From NCBI RefSeq assembly GCF_026212465.1, contig NC_080059.1, forward strand, positions 26,151,792 to 26,215,791: a stretch of 64,000 nucleotides of DNA, written 5' to 3'. The notes beneath the pieces are model-generated. The model worked only from the letters and a program-made list of their open reading frames with translations, was not told the DNA's origin and made no database searches. The translations under genes were made by a program, and so were the position numbers. The DNA is from Amaranthus tricolor. Taxonomy: Eukaryota > Streptophyta > Magnoliopsida > Caryophyllales > Amaranthaceae. Every line of letters starts with the position of its first letter. The first letter of the stretch is position 1. This document shows, in pieces, positions 1-14,246 of the stretch.

Positions 1-2460
1 TCCTTGTTCATTCTTCATTGATCATTGATCCTTGTTCTTTCTTCATCGTTCATTCGTCATTGATCATTGATCCTTGTTCATTCTTCATCGTTCATTCGTC
101 ATTGACCATTACTCCTTGTTCATTCTTCATCGTTCATTCTTCATTGATCATTGTTCCTTGTTCATTCTTCATCGTTCATTCTTCATTGATCATTGATCCT
201 TGTTCATTCTTCATCGTTCATTCTTCATTGATCATTGATCCTTGTTCATTCTTCATCGTTCATTCGTCATTGATCATTGATCCTTGTTCATTCTTCATCG
301 TTCATTCGTCATTGACCATTACTCCTTGTTCATTCTTCATCGTTCATTCTTCATTGATCATTGATCCTTGTTCATTCTTCATCGTTCATTCGTCATTGAT
401 CATTGATCCTTATTCATTCTTCATCGTTCATTTTTCATTTATCATTGATCCTTGTTCATTCTTCATCTTTCATTCTTCATTGTTCATTGATCCTTGTTCA
501 TTCTTCATCGTTCATTCGTCATTGACCATTAATCCTTGTTCATTCTTCATCGTTCATTCTTCATTGATCATTGATCCTTGTTCATTCTTCATCGTTCATT
601 CGTCATTGACCATTAATCCTTGTTCATTCTTCATCGTTCATTCTTCATTGATCATTGAACCTTGTTCATTCTTCATCGTTCATTCTTCTTTGATCATTGA
701 TCCTTGTTCATTCTTCATTGATCATTGATCCTTGTTCATTCTTCATCGTTCATTCTTCTTTGATCATTGATCCTTGTTCATTCTTCATTGATCATTGATC
801 CTTGTTCATTCTTCATCGTTCATTCGTCATTGACCATTGATCCTTGTTCATTCTTCATTGATCATTGATCCTTGTTCATTCTTCATCGTTCATTCGTCAT
901 TGATCATTGATCCTTGTTCATTTTTCATTGATCATTGATCCTTGTTCATTCTTCATCGTTCATTCGTCATTGATCATTGATCCTTGTTCATTCTTCATCG
1001 TTTATTCGTCATTGACCATTACTCCTTGTTCATTCTTCATCGTTCATTCTTCATTGATCATTGATCCTTGTTCATTCTTCATCGTTCATTCTTCTTTGAT
1101 CATTGATCCTTGTTCATTCTTCATTGATCATTGATCCTTGTTCATTCTTCATCGTTCATTCGTCATTGATCATTGATCCTAGTTCATTCTTCATCGTTCA
1201 TTCGTCATTGATCATTGATCCTTGTTCATTCTTCATCGTTCATTCGTCATTGAACATTGATCCTTGTTCATTCTTCATTGACCATTACTCCTTGTTCATT
1301 CTTCATCGTTCATTCGTCATTGATCATTGATCCTTGTTCATTCTTCATCGTTCATTCGTCATTGATCATTGATCCTTGTTCATTCTTCATCGTTCATTCG
1401 TCATTGACCATTACTCCTTGTTCATTCTTCATCGTTCATTCTTCATTGATCATTGATCCTTGTTCATTCTTCATCGTTCATTCTTATTTGATCATTGATC
1501 CTTGTTCAATTTTCATTAATCATTGATCCTTGTTCATTCTTCATCGTTCATTCGTCATTGACCATTAATCCTTGTTCATTCTTCATCGTTCATTCTTCAT
1601 TGAACATTGTTCCTTGTTCATTCTTCATCGTTCATTCTTCATTGAGAATTGATCCTTGTTCATTCTTCATCGTTCATTCTTCATTGAGAATTGATCCTTG
1701 TTCGTTCTTCATCGTTCATTCTTCATTGATCATTGATCCTTGTTCATTCTTCATCGTTCATTCGTCATTGATCATTGATCCTTGTTCATTCTACATTGAT
1801 CATTGATCCTTGTTCATTCTTCATCGTTCATTCGTCATTGATCATTGATCCTTGTTCATTCTTCATCGTTCATTCGTCATTGACCATTACTCCTTGTTCA
1901 TTCTTCATCGTTCATTCTTCATTGATCATTGATCCTTGTTCATTCTTCATCGTTCATTCTTATTTGATCATTGATCCTTGTTCATTTTTCATTAATCATT
2001 GATCCTTGTTCATTCTTCATCGTTCATTCGTCATTGACCATTAATCCTTGTTCATTCTTCATCGTTCATTCTTCATTGATCATTGTTCCTTGTTCATTCT
2101 TCATCGTTCATTCTTCGTTGAGAATTGATCCTTGTTCATTCTTCATCGTTCATTCGTCATTGACCATTACTCCTTGTTCATTCTTCATCGTTCATTCTTC
2201 ATTGATCATTGATCCTTGTTCATTCTTCATCGTTCATTCGTCATTGATCATTGATCCTTATTCATTCTTCATCGTTCATTTTTCATTTATCATTGATCCT
2301 TGTTCATTCTTCATCGTTCATTCTTCATTGATCATTGATCGTTGTTCATTCTTCATCGTTCATTCGTCATTGACCATTACTCCTTGTTCATTCTTCATCG
2401 TTCATTCTTCATTGATCATTGATCCTTGTTCATTCTTCATCGTTCATTCTTCGTTGATCA

Positions 2461-4336
2461 TTGATCCTTGTTCATTCTTCATTGATCATTGATCCTTGTT
2501 CATTCTTCATCATTCATTCTTCATTGACCATTGATCCTTGTTCATTCTTCATCGTTCATTCTTCATTGACCATTAATCCTTGTTCATTCTTCATCGATCA
2601 TTCTTCATTGATCATTGTTCCTAGTTCATTCTTCATCGTTCATTCTTCATTGATCATTGATCCTTGTTCATTCTTCATCGTTCATTCTTCATTGATCATT
2701 GATCCTTGTTCATTGTTCATCGTTCATTCGTCATTGATCATTGATCCTTGTTCATTCTTCATGGTTCATTCGTCATTGACCATTACTCCTTGTTCATTCT
2801 TCATCGTTCATTCTTCATTGATCATTGAACCTTGTTCATTCTTCATCGTTCATTCTTATTTGATCATTGATCCTTGTTCATTTTTCATTAATCATTGATC
2901 CTTGTTCATTCTTCATCGTTCATTCGTCATTGACCATTAATCCTTGTTCATTCTTCATCGTTCATTCTTCATTGATCATTGTTCCTTGTTCATTCTTCAT
3001 CGTTCATTCTTCGTTGAGAATTGATCCTTGTTCATTCTTCATCGTTCATTCGTCATTGATCATTGATCCTTATTCATTCTTCATCGTTCATTTTTCATTT
3101 ATCATTGATCCTTGTTCATTCTTCATCGTTCATTCTTCATTGATCATTGATCCTTGTTCATTCTTCATCGTTCATTCGTCATTGACCATTAATCCTTGTT
3201 CATTCTTCATCGTTCATTCTTCATTGATCATTGATCCTTGTTCATTCTTCATCGTTCATTCGTCATTGACCATTAATCCTTGTTCATTCTTCATCGTTCA
3301 TTCTTCATTGATCATTGAACCTTGTTCATTCTTCATCGTTCATTCTTCTTTGATCATTGATCCTTGTTCATTCTTCATTGATCATTGATCCTTGTTCATT
3401 CTTCATCGTTCATTCGTCATTGATCATTGATCCTTGTTCATTCTTCATCGTTCATTCTTCATTGATCATTGATCCTTGTTCATTCTTCATCGTTCATTCG
3501 TCATTGATCATTGATCCTTGTTCATTCTTCATCGTTCATTCGTCATTGACCATTACTCCTTGTTCATTCTTCATCGTTCATTCTTCATTGATCATTGATC
3601 CTTGTTCATTCTTCATCGTTCATTCTTCTTTGATCATTGATCCTTGTTCATTCTTCATTGATCATTGATCCTTGTTCATTCTTCATCGTTCATTCTTCAT
3701 TGACCATTGATCCTTGTTCATTCTTCATCGTTCATTCTTCATTGACCATTAATCCTTGTTCATTCTTCATCGATCATTCTTCATTGATCATTGTTCCTTG
3801 TTCATTCTTCATCGTTCATTCTTCATTGATCATTGATCCTTGTTCATTCTTCATCGTTCATTCTTCATTGATCATTGATCCTTGTTCATTCTTCATCGTT
3901 CATTCGTCATTGATCATTGATCCTTGTTCATTCTTCATCGTTCATTCGTCATTGACCATTACTCCTTGTTCATTCTTCATCGTTCATTCTTCATTGATCA
4001 TTGATCCTTGTTCATTCTTCATCGTTCATTCGTCATTGATCATTGATCCTTATTCATTCTTCATCGTTCATTTTTCATTTATCATTGATCCTTGTTCATT
4101 CTTCATCGTTCATTCTTCATTGATCATTGATCCTTGTTCATTCTTCATCGTTCATTCGTCATTGACCATTAATCCTTGTTCATTCTTCATCGTTCATTCT
4201 TCATTGATCATTGATCCTTGTTCATTCTTCATCGTTCATTCGTCATTGACCATTAATCCTTGTTCATTCTTCATCGTTCATTCTTCATTGATCATTGAAC
4301 CTTGTTCATTCTTCATCGTTCATTCTTCGTTGATCA
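2461..4336 (+). repeat. 1876-bp higher-order repeat, copy 1
   Basis: This block and the next one (4337-6212) share the same order of variant 42-bp and 28-bp units at a constant offset of 1876 bp, which is 134 x 14. Shared private variants include CATCATTCATTC near 2507 and 4383, the CCTAGTTC unit near 2622 and 4498, and the CATGGTTC unit near 2761 and 4637. The match extends slightly left of 2461, to about 2430, so the boundaries are a phase convention rather than a breakpoint. Confidence 0.9.
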
Positions 4337-6212
4337 TTGATCCTTGTTCATTCTTCATTGATCATTGATCCTTGTTCATTCTTCATCATTCATTCTTCAT
4401 TGACCATTGATCCTTGTTCATTCTTCATCGTTCATTCTTCATTGACCATTAATCCTTGTTCATTCTTCATCGATCATTCTTCATTGATCATTGTTCCTAG
4501 TTCATTCTTCATCGTTCATTCTTCATTGATCATTGATCCTTGTTCATTCTTCATCGTTCATTCTTCATTGATCATTGATCCTTGTTCATTGTTCATCGTT
4601 CATTCGTCATTGATCATTGATCCTTGTTCATTCTTCATGGTTCATTCGTCATTGACCATTACTCCTTGTTCATTCTTCATCGTTCATTCTTCATTGATCA
4701 TTGAACCTTGTTCATTCTTCATCGTTCATTCTTATTTGATCATTGATCCTTGTTCATTTTTCATTAATCATTGATCCTTGTTCATTCTTCATCGTTCATT
4801 CGTCATTGACCATTAATCCTTGTTCATTCTTCATCGTTCATTCTTCATTGATCATTGTTCCTTGTTCATTCTTCATCGTTCATTCTTCGTTGAGAATTGA
4901 TCCTTGTTCATTCTTCATCGTTCATTCGTCATTGATCATTGATCCTTATTCATTCTTCATCGTTCATTTTTCATTTATCATTGATCCTTGTTCATTCTTC
5001 ATCGTTCATTCTTCATTGATCATTGATCCTTGTTCATTCTTCATCGTTCATTCGTCATTGACCATTAATCCTTGTTCATTCTTCATCGTTCATTCTTCAT
5101 TGATCATTGATCCTTGTTCATTCTTCATCGTTCATTCGTCATTGACCATTAATCCTTGTTCATTCTTCATCGTTCATTCTTCATTGATCATTGAACCTTG
5201 TTCATTCTTCATCGTTCATTCTTCTTTGATCATTGATCCTTGTTCATTCTTCATTGATCATTGATCCTTGTTCATTCTTCATCGTTCATTCGTCATTGAT
5301 CATTGATCCTTGTTCATTCTTCATCGTTCATTCTTCATTGATCATTGATCCTTGTTCATTCTTCATCGTTCATTCGTCATTGATCATTGATCCTTGTTCA
5401 TTCTTCATCGTTCATTCGTCATTGACCATTACTCCTTGTTCATTCTTCATCGTTCATTCTTCATTGATCATTGATCCTTGTTCATTCTTCATCGTTCATT
5501 CTTCTTTGATCATTGATCCTTGTTCATTCTTCATTGATCATTGATCCTTGTTCATTCTTCATCGTTCATTCTTCATTGACCATTGATCCTTGTTCATTCT
5601 TCATCGTTCATTCTTCATTGACCATTAATCCTTGTTCATTCTTCATCGATCATTCTTCATTGATCATTGTTCCTTGTTCATTCTTCATCGTTCATTCTTC
5701 ATTGATCATTGATCCTTGTTCATTCTTCATCGTTCATTCTTCATTGATCATTGATCCTTGTTCATTCTTCATCGTTCATTCGTCATTGATCATTGATCCT
5801 TGTTCATTCTTCATCGTTCATTCGTCATTGACCATTACTCCTTGTTCATTCTTCATCGTTCATTCTTCATTGATCATTGATCCTTGTTCATTCTTCATCG
5901 TTCATTCGTCATTGATCATTGATCCTTATTCATTCTTCATCGTTCATTTTTCATTTATCATTGATCCTTGTTCATTCTTCATCGTTCATTCTTCATTGAT
6001 CATTGATCCTTGTTCATTCTTCATCGTTCATTCGTCATTGACCATTAATCCTTGTTCATTCTTCATCGTTCATTCTTCATTGATCATTGATCCTTGTTCA
6101 TTCTTCATCGTTCATTCGTCATTGACCATTAATCCTTGTTCATTCTTCATCGTTCATTCTTCATTGATCATTGAACCTTGTTCATTCTTCATCGTTCATT
6201 CTTCTTTGATCA
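4337..6212 (+). repeat. 1876-bp higher-order repeat, copy 2
   Basis: Second copy of the 2461-4336 block, offset 1876 bp, apparently near-identical by eye. Its last part (from 5513) also starts the next, longer HOR family: the same module occurs again at 9796 and 14247. The two HOR families therefore overlap and share modules. Confidence 0.88.
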
Positions 6213-9200
6213 TTGATCCTTGTTCATTCTTCATTGATCATTGATCCTTGTTCATTCTTCATCGTTCATTCGTCATTGATCATTGATCCTTGTTCATTCT
6301 TCATCGTTAATTCGTAATTGATCATTGATCCTTGTTCATTCTTCATCGTTCATTCGTCATTGATCATTGATCCTTGTTCATTCTTCATCGTTCATTCGTC
6401 ATTGACCATTACTCCTTGTGCATTCTTCATCGTTCATTCTTCATTGATCATTGATCCTTGTTCATTCTTCATCGTTCATTCTTCTTTGATCATTGATCCT
6501 TGTTCATTCTTCATTGATCATTGATCCTTATCATTCTTCATCATTCATTCTTCATTGACCATTGATCCTTGTTCATTCTTCATCGTTCATTCTTCATTGA
6601 CCATTACTCCTTGTTCATTCTTCATCGTTCATTCTTCATTGATCATTGATCCTTGTTCATTCTTCATCGTTCATTCGTCATTGATCATTGATCCTTATTC
6701 ATTCTTCATCGTTCATTTTTCATTTATCATTGATCCTTGTTCATTCTTCATCTTTCATTCTTCATTGTTCATTGATCCTTGTTCATTCTTCATCGTTCAT
6801 TCGTCATTGACCATTAATCCTTGTTCATTCTTCATCGTTCATTCTTCATTGATCATTGAACCTTGTTCATTCTTCATCGTTCATTCTTCTTTGATCATTG
6901 ATCCTTGTTCATTCTTCATTGATCATTGATCCTTGTTCATTCTTCATCGTTCATTCGTCATTGACCATTGATCCTTGTTCATTCTTCATTGATCATTGAT
7001 CCTTGTTCATTCTTCATCGTTCATTCGTCATTGATCATTGATCCTTGTTCATTTTTCATTGATCATTGATCCTTGTTCATTCTTCATGGTTCATTCGTCA
7101 TTGATCATTGATCCTTGTTCATTCTTCATCGTTTATTCGTCATTGACCATTACTCCTTGTTCATTCTTCATCGTTCATTCTTCATTGATCATTGATCCTT
7201 GTTCATTCTTCATCGTTCATTCTTCTTTGATCATTGATCCTTGTTCATTCTTCATTGATCATTGATCCTTGTTCATTCTTCATCGTTCATTCGTCATTGA
7301 TCATTGATCCTTGTTCATTCTTCATCGTTCATTCGTCATTGATCATTGATCCTTGTTCATTCTTCATCGTTCATTCGTCATTGACCATTACTCCTTGTTC
7401 ATTCTTCATCGTTCATTCTTCATTGATCATTGATCCTTGTTCATTCTTCATCGTTCATTCTTATTTGATCATTGATCCTTGTTCATTTTTCATTAATCAT
7501 TGATCCTTGTTCATTCTTCATCGTTCATTCGTCATTGACCATTAATCCTTGTTCATTCTTCATCGTTCATTCTTCATTGAACATTGTTCCTTGTTCATTC
7601 TTCATCGTTCATTCTTCATTGAGAATTGATCCTTGTTCATTCTTCATCGTTCATTCTTCATTGAGAATTGATCCTTGTTCGTTCTTCATCGTTCATTCTT
7701 CATTGATCATTGATCCTTGTTCATTCTTCATCGTTCATTCGTCATTGATCATTGATCCTTGTTCATTCTACATTGATCATTGATCCTTGTTCATTCTTCA
7801 TCGTTCATTCGTCATTGATCATTGATCCTTGTTCATTCTTCATCGTTCATTCGTCATTGACCATTACTCCTTGTTCATTCTTCATCGTTCATTCTTCATT
7901 GATCATTGATCCTTGTTCATTCTTCATCGTTCATTCTTATTTGATCATTGATCCTTGTTCATTTTTCATTAATCATTGTTCCTTGTTCATTCTTCATCGT
8001 TCATTCTTCGTTGAGAATTGATCCTTGTTCATTCTTCATTGTTCATTCTTCATTGAGAATTGATCCTTGTTCATTCTTCATCGTTCATTCTTCATTGATC
8101 ATTGATCCTTGTTCATTCTTCATCGTTCATTCTTCATTGATCATTGATCCTATTTCATTCTTAATCGTTCATTCTTCTTTGATCATTGATCCTTGTTCAT
8201 TCTTCATCGTTCATTCGTCATTGATCATTGATCCTTGTTCATTCTTCATCGTTCATTCGTCATTGATCATTGATCCTTGTTCATTCTTCATCGTTCATTC
8301 GTCATTGATCATTGATCCTTGTTCATTCTTTATCGTTCATTCGTCATTGACCATTAATCCTTGTTCATTCTTCATCGTTCATTCTTCATTGATCATTGAT
8401 CCTTGTTCATTCTTCATCGTTCGTTCTTCATTGAGCATTGATCCTTGTTCATTCTTCATCGTTCATTTGTCATTGACCATTAATCCTTGTTCATTCTTCA
8501 TCGATCATTCTTCATTGATCATTGTTCCTTGTTCATTCTTCATCGTTCATTCTTCATTGATCATTGATCCTTGTTCATTCTTCATCGTTCATTCTTCATT
8601 GATCATTGATCCTTGTTCATTCTTCATCGTTCATTCGTCATTGATCATTGATCCTTGTTCATTCTTCATCGTTCATTCGTCATTGACCATTACTCCTTGT
8701 TCATTCTTCATCTTTCATTCTTCATTGATCATTGATCTTTGTTCATTCTTCATCGTTCATTCGTCATTGATCATTGATCCTTATTCATTCTTCATCGTTC
8801 ATTCTTCATTGATCATTTATCCTTGTTCATTCTTCATCGTTCATTCGTCATTGACCATTGATCCTTGTTCATTCTTCATTGATCATTGATCCTTGTTCAT
8901 TCTTCATCGTTCATTCGTCATTGATCATTGATCCTTGTTCATTCTTCATTGATCATTGATCCTTGTTCTTTCTTCATCGTTCATTCGTCATTGATCATTG
9001 ATCCTTGTTCATTCTTCATCGTTCATTCGTCATTGACCATTACTCCTTGTTCATTCTTCATCGTTCATTCTTCATTGATCATTGATCCTTGTTCATTCTT
9101 CATCGTTCATTCTTCTTTGATCATTGATCCTTGTTCATTCTTCATTGATCATTGACCCTTGTTCATTCTTCATCGTTCATTCGTCATTGATCATTGATCC

Positions 9201-9795
9201 TTGTTCATTCTTCATCGTTCATTTGTCATTGATCATTGATCCTTGTTCATTCTTCATCGTTCATTCGTCATTGACCATTGATCCTTGTTCATTCTTCATT
9301 GATCATTGATCCTTGTTCATTCTTCATCGTTCATTCGTCATTGATCATTGATCCTTGTTCATTCTTCATTGATCATTGATCCTTGTTCATTCTTCATCGT
9401 TCATTCGTCATTGATCATTGATCCTTGTTCATTCTTCATCGTTCATTCGTCATTGACCATTACTCCTTGTTCATTCTTCATCGTTCATTCTTCATTGATC
9501 ATTGATCCTTGTTCATTCTTCATCGTTCATTCGTCATTGATCATTGATCCTTGTTCATTCTTCATCGTTCATTCGTCATTGATCATTGATCCTTGTTCAT
9601 TCTTCATCGTTCATTCTTCATTGATCATTGATCCTTGTTCATTCTTCATCGTTCATTCGTCATTGATCATTGATCCTTGTTCATTCTTCATCGTTCATTC
9701 GTCATTGACCATTACTCCTTGTTCATTCTTCATCGTTCATTCTTCATTGATCATTGATCCTTGTTCATTCTTCATCGTTCATTCTTCTTTGATCA
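5513..9795 (+). repeat. 4.4-kb higher-order repeat, copy A (4283 bp)
   Basis: First of three copies of a long HOR. It is 168 bp shorter than copy B because it lacks two 84-bp pieces (two 42-bp units each), one in the block at 6555-6929 and one in the block starting at 7948. It contains a 1-bp deletion (CCTTATCATTC for CCTTGTTCATTC) at about 6527-6533 that recurs at the homologous place in both other copies. This explains why the period is one base short of a multiple of 14. Confidence 0.9.
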
Positions 9796-12700
9796 TTGAT
9801 CCTTGTTCATTCTTCATTGATCATTGATCCTTGTTCATTCTTCATCGTTCATTCTTCATTGACCATTGATCCTTGTTCATTCTTCATCGTTCATTCTTCA
9901 TTGACCATTAATCCTTGTTCATTCTTCATCGATCATTCTTCATTGATCATTGTTCCTTGTTCATTCTTCATCGTTCATTCTTCATTGATCATTGATCCTT
10001 GTTCATTCTTCATCGTTCATTCTTCATTGATCATTGATCCTTGTTCATTCTTCATCGTTCATTCGTCATTGATCATTGATCCTTGTTCATTCTTCATCGT
10101 TCATTCGTCATTGACCATTACTCCTTGTTCATTCTTCATCGTTCATTCTTCATTGATCATTGATCCTTGTTCATTCTTCATCGTTCATTCGTCATTGATC
10201 ATTGATCCTTATTCATTCTTCATCGTTCATTTTTCATTTATCATTGATCCTTGTTCATTCTTCATCGTTCATTCTTCATTGATCATTGATCCTTGTTCAT
10301 TCTTCATCGTTCATTCGTCATTGACCATTAATCCTTGTTCATTCTTCATCGTTCATTCTTCATTGATCATTGATCCTTGTTCATTCTTCATCGTTCATTC
10401 GTCATTGACCATTAATCCTTGTTCATTCTTCATCGTTCATTCTTCATTGATCATTGAACCTTGTTCATTCTTCATCGTTCATTCTTCTTTGATCATTGAT
10501 CCTTGTTCATTCTTCATTGATCATTGATCCTTGTTCATTCTTCATCGTTCATTCGTCATTGATCATTGATCCTTGTTCATTCTTCATCGTTCATTCGTAA
10601 TTGATCATTGATCCTTGTTCATTCTTCATCGTTCATTCGTCATTGATCATTGATCCTTGTTCATTCTTCATCGTTCATTCGTCATTGACCATTACTCCTT
10701 GTTCATTCTTCATCGTTCATTCTTCATTGATCATTGATCCTTGTTCATTCTTCATCGTTCATTCTTCTTTGATCATTGATCCTTGTTCATTCTTCATTGA
10801 TCATTGATCCTTATCATTCTTCATCGTTCATTCTTCATTGACCATTGATCCTTGTTCATTCTTCATCGTTCATTCTTCATTGACCATTACTCCTTGTTCA
10901 TTCTTCATCGTTCATTCTTCATTGATCATTGATCCTTGTTCATTCTTCATCGTTCATTCGTCATTGATCATTGATCCTTATTCATTCTTCATCGTTCATT
11001 TTTCATTTATCATTGATCCTTGTTCATTCTTCATCTTTCATTCTTCATTGTTCATTGATCCTTGTTCATTCTTCATCGTTCATTCGTCATTGACCATTAA
11101 TCCTTGTTCATTCTTCATCGTTCATTCTTCATTGATCATTGATCCTTGTTTATTCTTCATCGTTCATTCGTCATTGACCATTAATCCTTGTTCATTCTTC
11201 ATCGTTCATTCTTCATTGATCATTGAACCTTGTTCATTCTTCATCGTTCATTCTTCTTTGATCATTGATCCTTGTTCATTCTTCATTGATCATTGATCCT
11301 TGTTCATTCTTCATCGTTCATTCGTCATTGACCATTGATCCTTGTTCATTCTTCATTGATCATTGATCCTTGTTCATTCTTCATCGTTCATTCGTCATTG
11401 ATCATTGATCCTTGTTCATTTTTCATTGATCATTGATCCTTGTTCATTCTTCATGGTTCATTCGTCATTGATCATTGATCCTTGTTCATTCTTCATCGTT
11501 TATTCGTCATTGACCATTACTCCTTGTTCATTCTTCATCGTTCATTCTTCATTGATCATTGATCCTTGTTCATTCTTCATCGTTCATTCTTCTTTGATCA
11601 TTGATCCTTGTTCATTCTTCATTGATCATTGATCCTTGTTCATTCTTCATCGTTCATTCGTCATTGATCATTGATCCTTGTTCATTCTTCATCGTTCATT
11701 CGTCATTGATCATTGATCCTTGTTCATTCTTCATCGTTCATTCGTCATTGACCATTACTCCTTGTTCATTCTTCATCGTTCATTCTTCATTGATCATTGA
11801 TCCTTGTTCATTCTTCATCGTTCATTCTTATTTGATCATTGATCCTTGTTCATTTTTCATTAATCATTGATCCTTGTTCATTCTTCATCGTTCATTCGTC
11901 ATTGACCATTAATCCTTGTTCATTCTTCATCGTTCATTCTTCATTGAACATTGTTCCTTGTTCATTCTTCATCGTTCATTCTTCATTGAGAATTGATCCT
12001 TGTTCATTCTTCATCGTTCATTCTTCATTGAGAATTGATCCTTGTTCGTTCTTCATCGTTCATTCTTCATTGATCATTGATCCTTGTTCATTCTTCATCG
12101 TTCATTCGTCATTGATCATTGATCCTTGTTCATTCTACATTGATCATTGATCCTTGTTCATTCTTCATCGTTCATTCGTCATTGATCATTGATCCTTGTT
12201 CATTCTTCATCGTTCATTCGTCATTGACCATTACTCCTTGTTCATTCTTCATCGTTCATTCTTCATTGATCATTGATCCTTGTTCATTCTTCATCGTTCA
12301 TTCTTATTTGATCATTGATCCTTGTTCATTTTTCATTAATCATTGATCCTTGTTCATTCTTCATCGTTCATTCGTCATTGACCATTAATCCTTGTTCATT
12401 CTTCATCGTTCATTCTTCATTGATCATTGTTCCTTGTTCATTCTTCATCGTTCATTCTTCGTTGAGAATTGATCCTTGTTCATTCTTCATTGTTCATTCT
12501 TCATTGAGAATTGATCCTTGTTCATTCTTCATCGTTCATTCTTCATTGATCATTGATCCTTGTTCATTCTTCATCGTTCATTCTTCATTGATCATTGATC
12601 CTATTTCATTCTTAATCGTTCATTCTTCTTTGATCATTGATCCTTGTTCATTCTTCATCGTTCATTCGTCATTGATCATTGATCCTTGTTCATTCTTCAT

Positions 12701-14246
12701 CGTTCATTCGTCATTGATCATTGATCCTTGTTCATTCTTCATCGTTCATTCGTCATTGATCATTGATCCTTGTTCATTCTTTATCGTTCATTCGTCATTG
12801 ACCATTAATCCTTGTTCATTCTTCATCGTTCATTCTTCATTGATCATTGATCCTTGTTCATTCTTCATCGTTCGTTCTTCATTGAGCATTGATCCTTGTT
12901 CATTCTTCATCGTTCATTTGTCATTGACCATTAATCCTTGTTCATTCTTCATCGATCATTCTTCATTGATCATTGTTCCTTGTTCATTCTTCATCGTTCA
13001 TTCTTCATTGATCATTGATCCTTGTTCATTCTTCATCGTTCATTCTTCATTGATCATTGATCCTTGTTCATTCTTCATCGTTCATTCGTCATTGATCATT
13101 GATCCTTGTTCATTCTTCATCGTTCATTCGTCATTGACCATTACTCCTTGTTCATTCTTCATCTTTCATTCTTCATTGATCATTGATCTTTGTTCATTCT
13201 TCATCGTTCATTCGTCATTGATCATTGATCCTTATTCATTCTTCATCGTTCATTCTTCATTGATCATTTATCCTTGTTCATTCTTCATCGTTCATTCGTC
13301 ATTGACCATTGATCCTTGTTCATTCTTCATTGATCATTGATCCTTGTTCATTCTTCATCGTTCATTCGTCATTGATCATTGATCCTTGTTCATTCTTCAT
13401 TGATCATTGATCCTTGTTCTTTCTTCATCGTTCATTCGTCATTGATCATTGATCCTTGTTCATTCTTCATCGTTCATTCGTCATTGACCATTACTCCTTG
13501 TTCATTCTTCATCGTTCATTCTTCATTGATCATTGATCCTTGTTCATTCTTCATCGTTCATTCTTCTTTGATCATTGATCCTTGTTCATTCTTCATTGAT
13601 CATTGACCCTTGTTCATTCTTCATCGTTCATTCGTCATTGATCATTGATCCTTGTTCATTCTTCATCGTTCATTTGTCATTGATCATTGATCCTTGTTCA
13701 TTCTTCATCGTTCATTCGTCATTGACCATTGATCCTTGTTCATTCTTCATTGATCATTGATCCTTGTTCATTCTTCATCGTTCATTCGTCATTGATCATT
13801 GATCCTTGTTCATTCTTCATTGATCATTGATCCTTGTTCATTCTTCATCGTTCATTCGTCATTGATCATTGATCCTTGTTCATTCTTCATCGTTCATTCG
13901 TCATTGACCATTACTCCTTGTTCATTCTTCATCGTTCATTCTTCATTGATCATTGATCCTTGTTCATTCTTCATCGTTCATTCGTCATTGATCATTGATC
14001 CTTGTTCATTCTTCATCGTTCATTCGTCATTGATCATTGATCCTTGTTCATTCTTCATCGTTCATTCTTCATTGATCATTGATCCTTGTTCATTCTTCAT
14101 CGTTCATTCGTCATTGATCATTGATCCTTGTTCATTCTTCATCGTTCATTCGTCATTGACCATTACTCCTTGTTCATTCTTCATCGTTCATTCTTCATTG
14201 ATCATTGATCCTTGTTCATTCTTCATCGTTCATTCTTCTTTGATCA
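9796..14246 (+). repeat. 4.4-kb higher-order repeat, copy B (4451 bp)
   Basis: Complete copy. Matching blocks in copy C lie exactly 4451 bp downstream along its length (for example 11405 and 15856, 12315 and 16766, 13379 and 17830). It carries the diagnostic 1-bp deletion at about 10809. It also carries rare variants shared with copies A and C: GTTTATTCG, CTACATTG, CTATTTCATTCTTAATCG and the TTATCCTTG unit. Confidence 0.92.
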
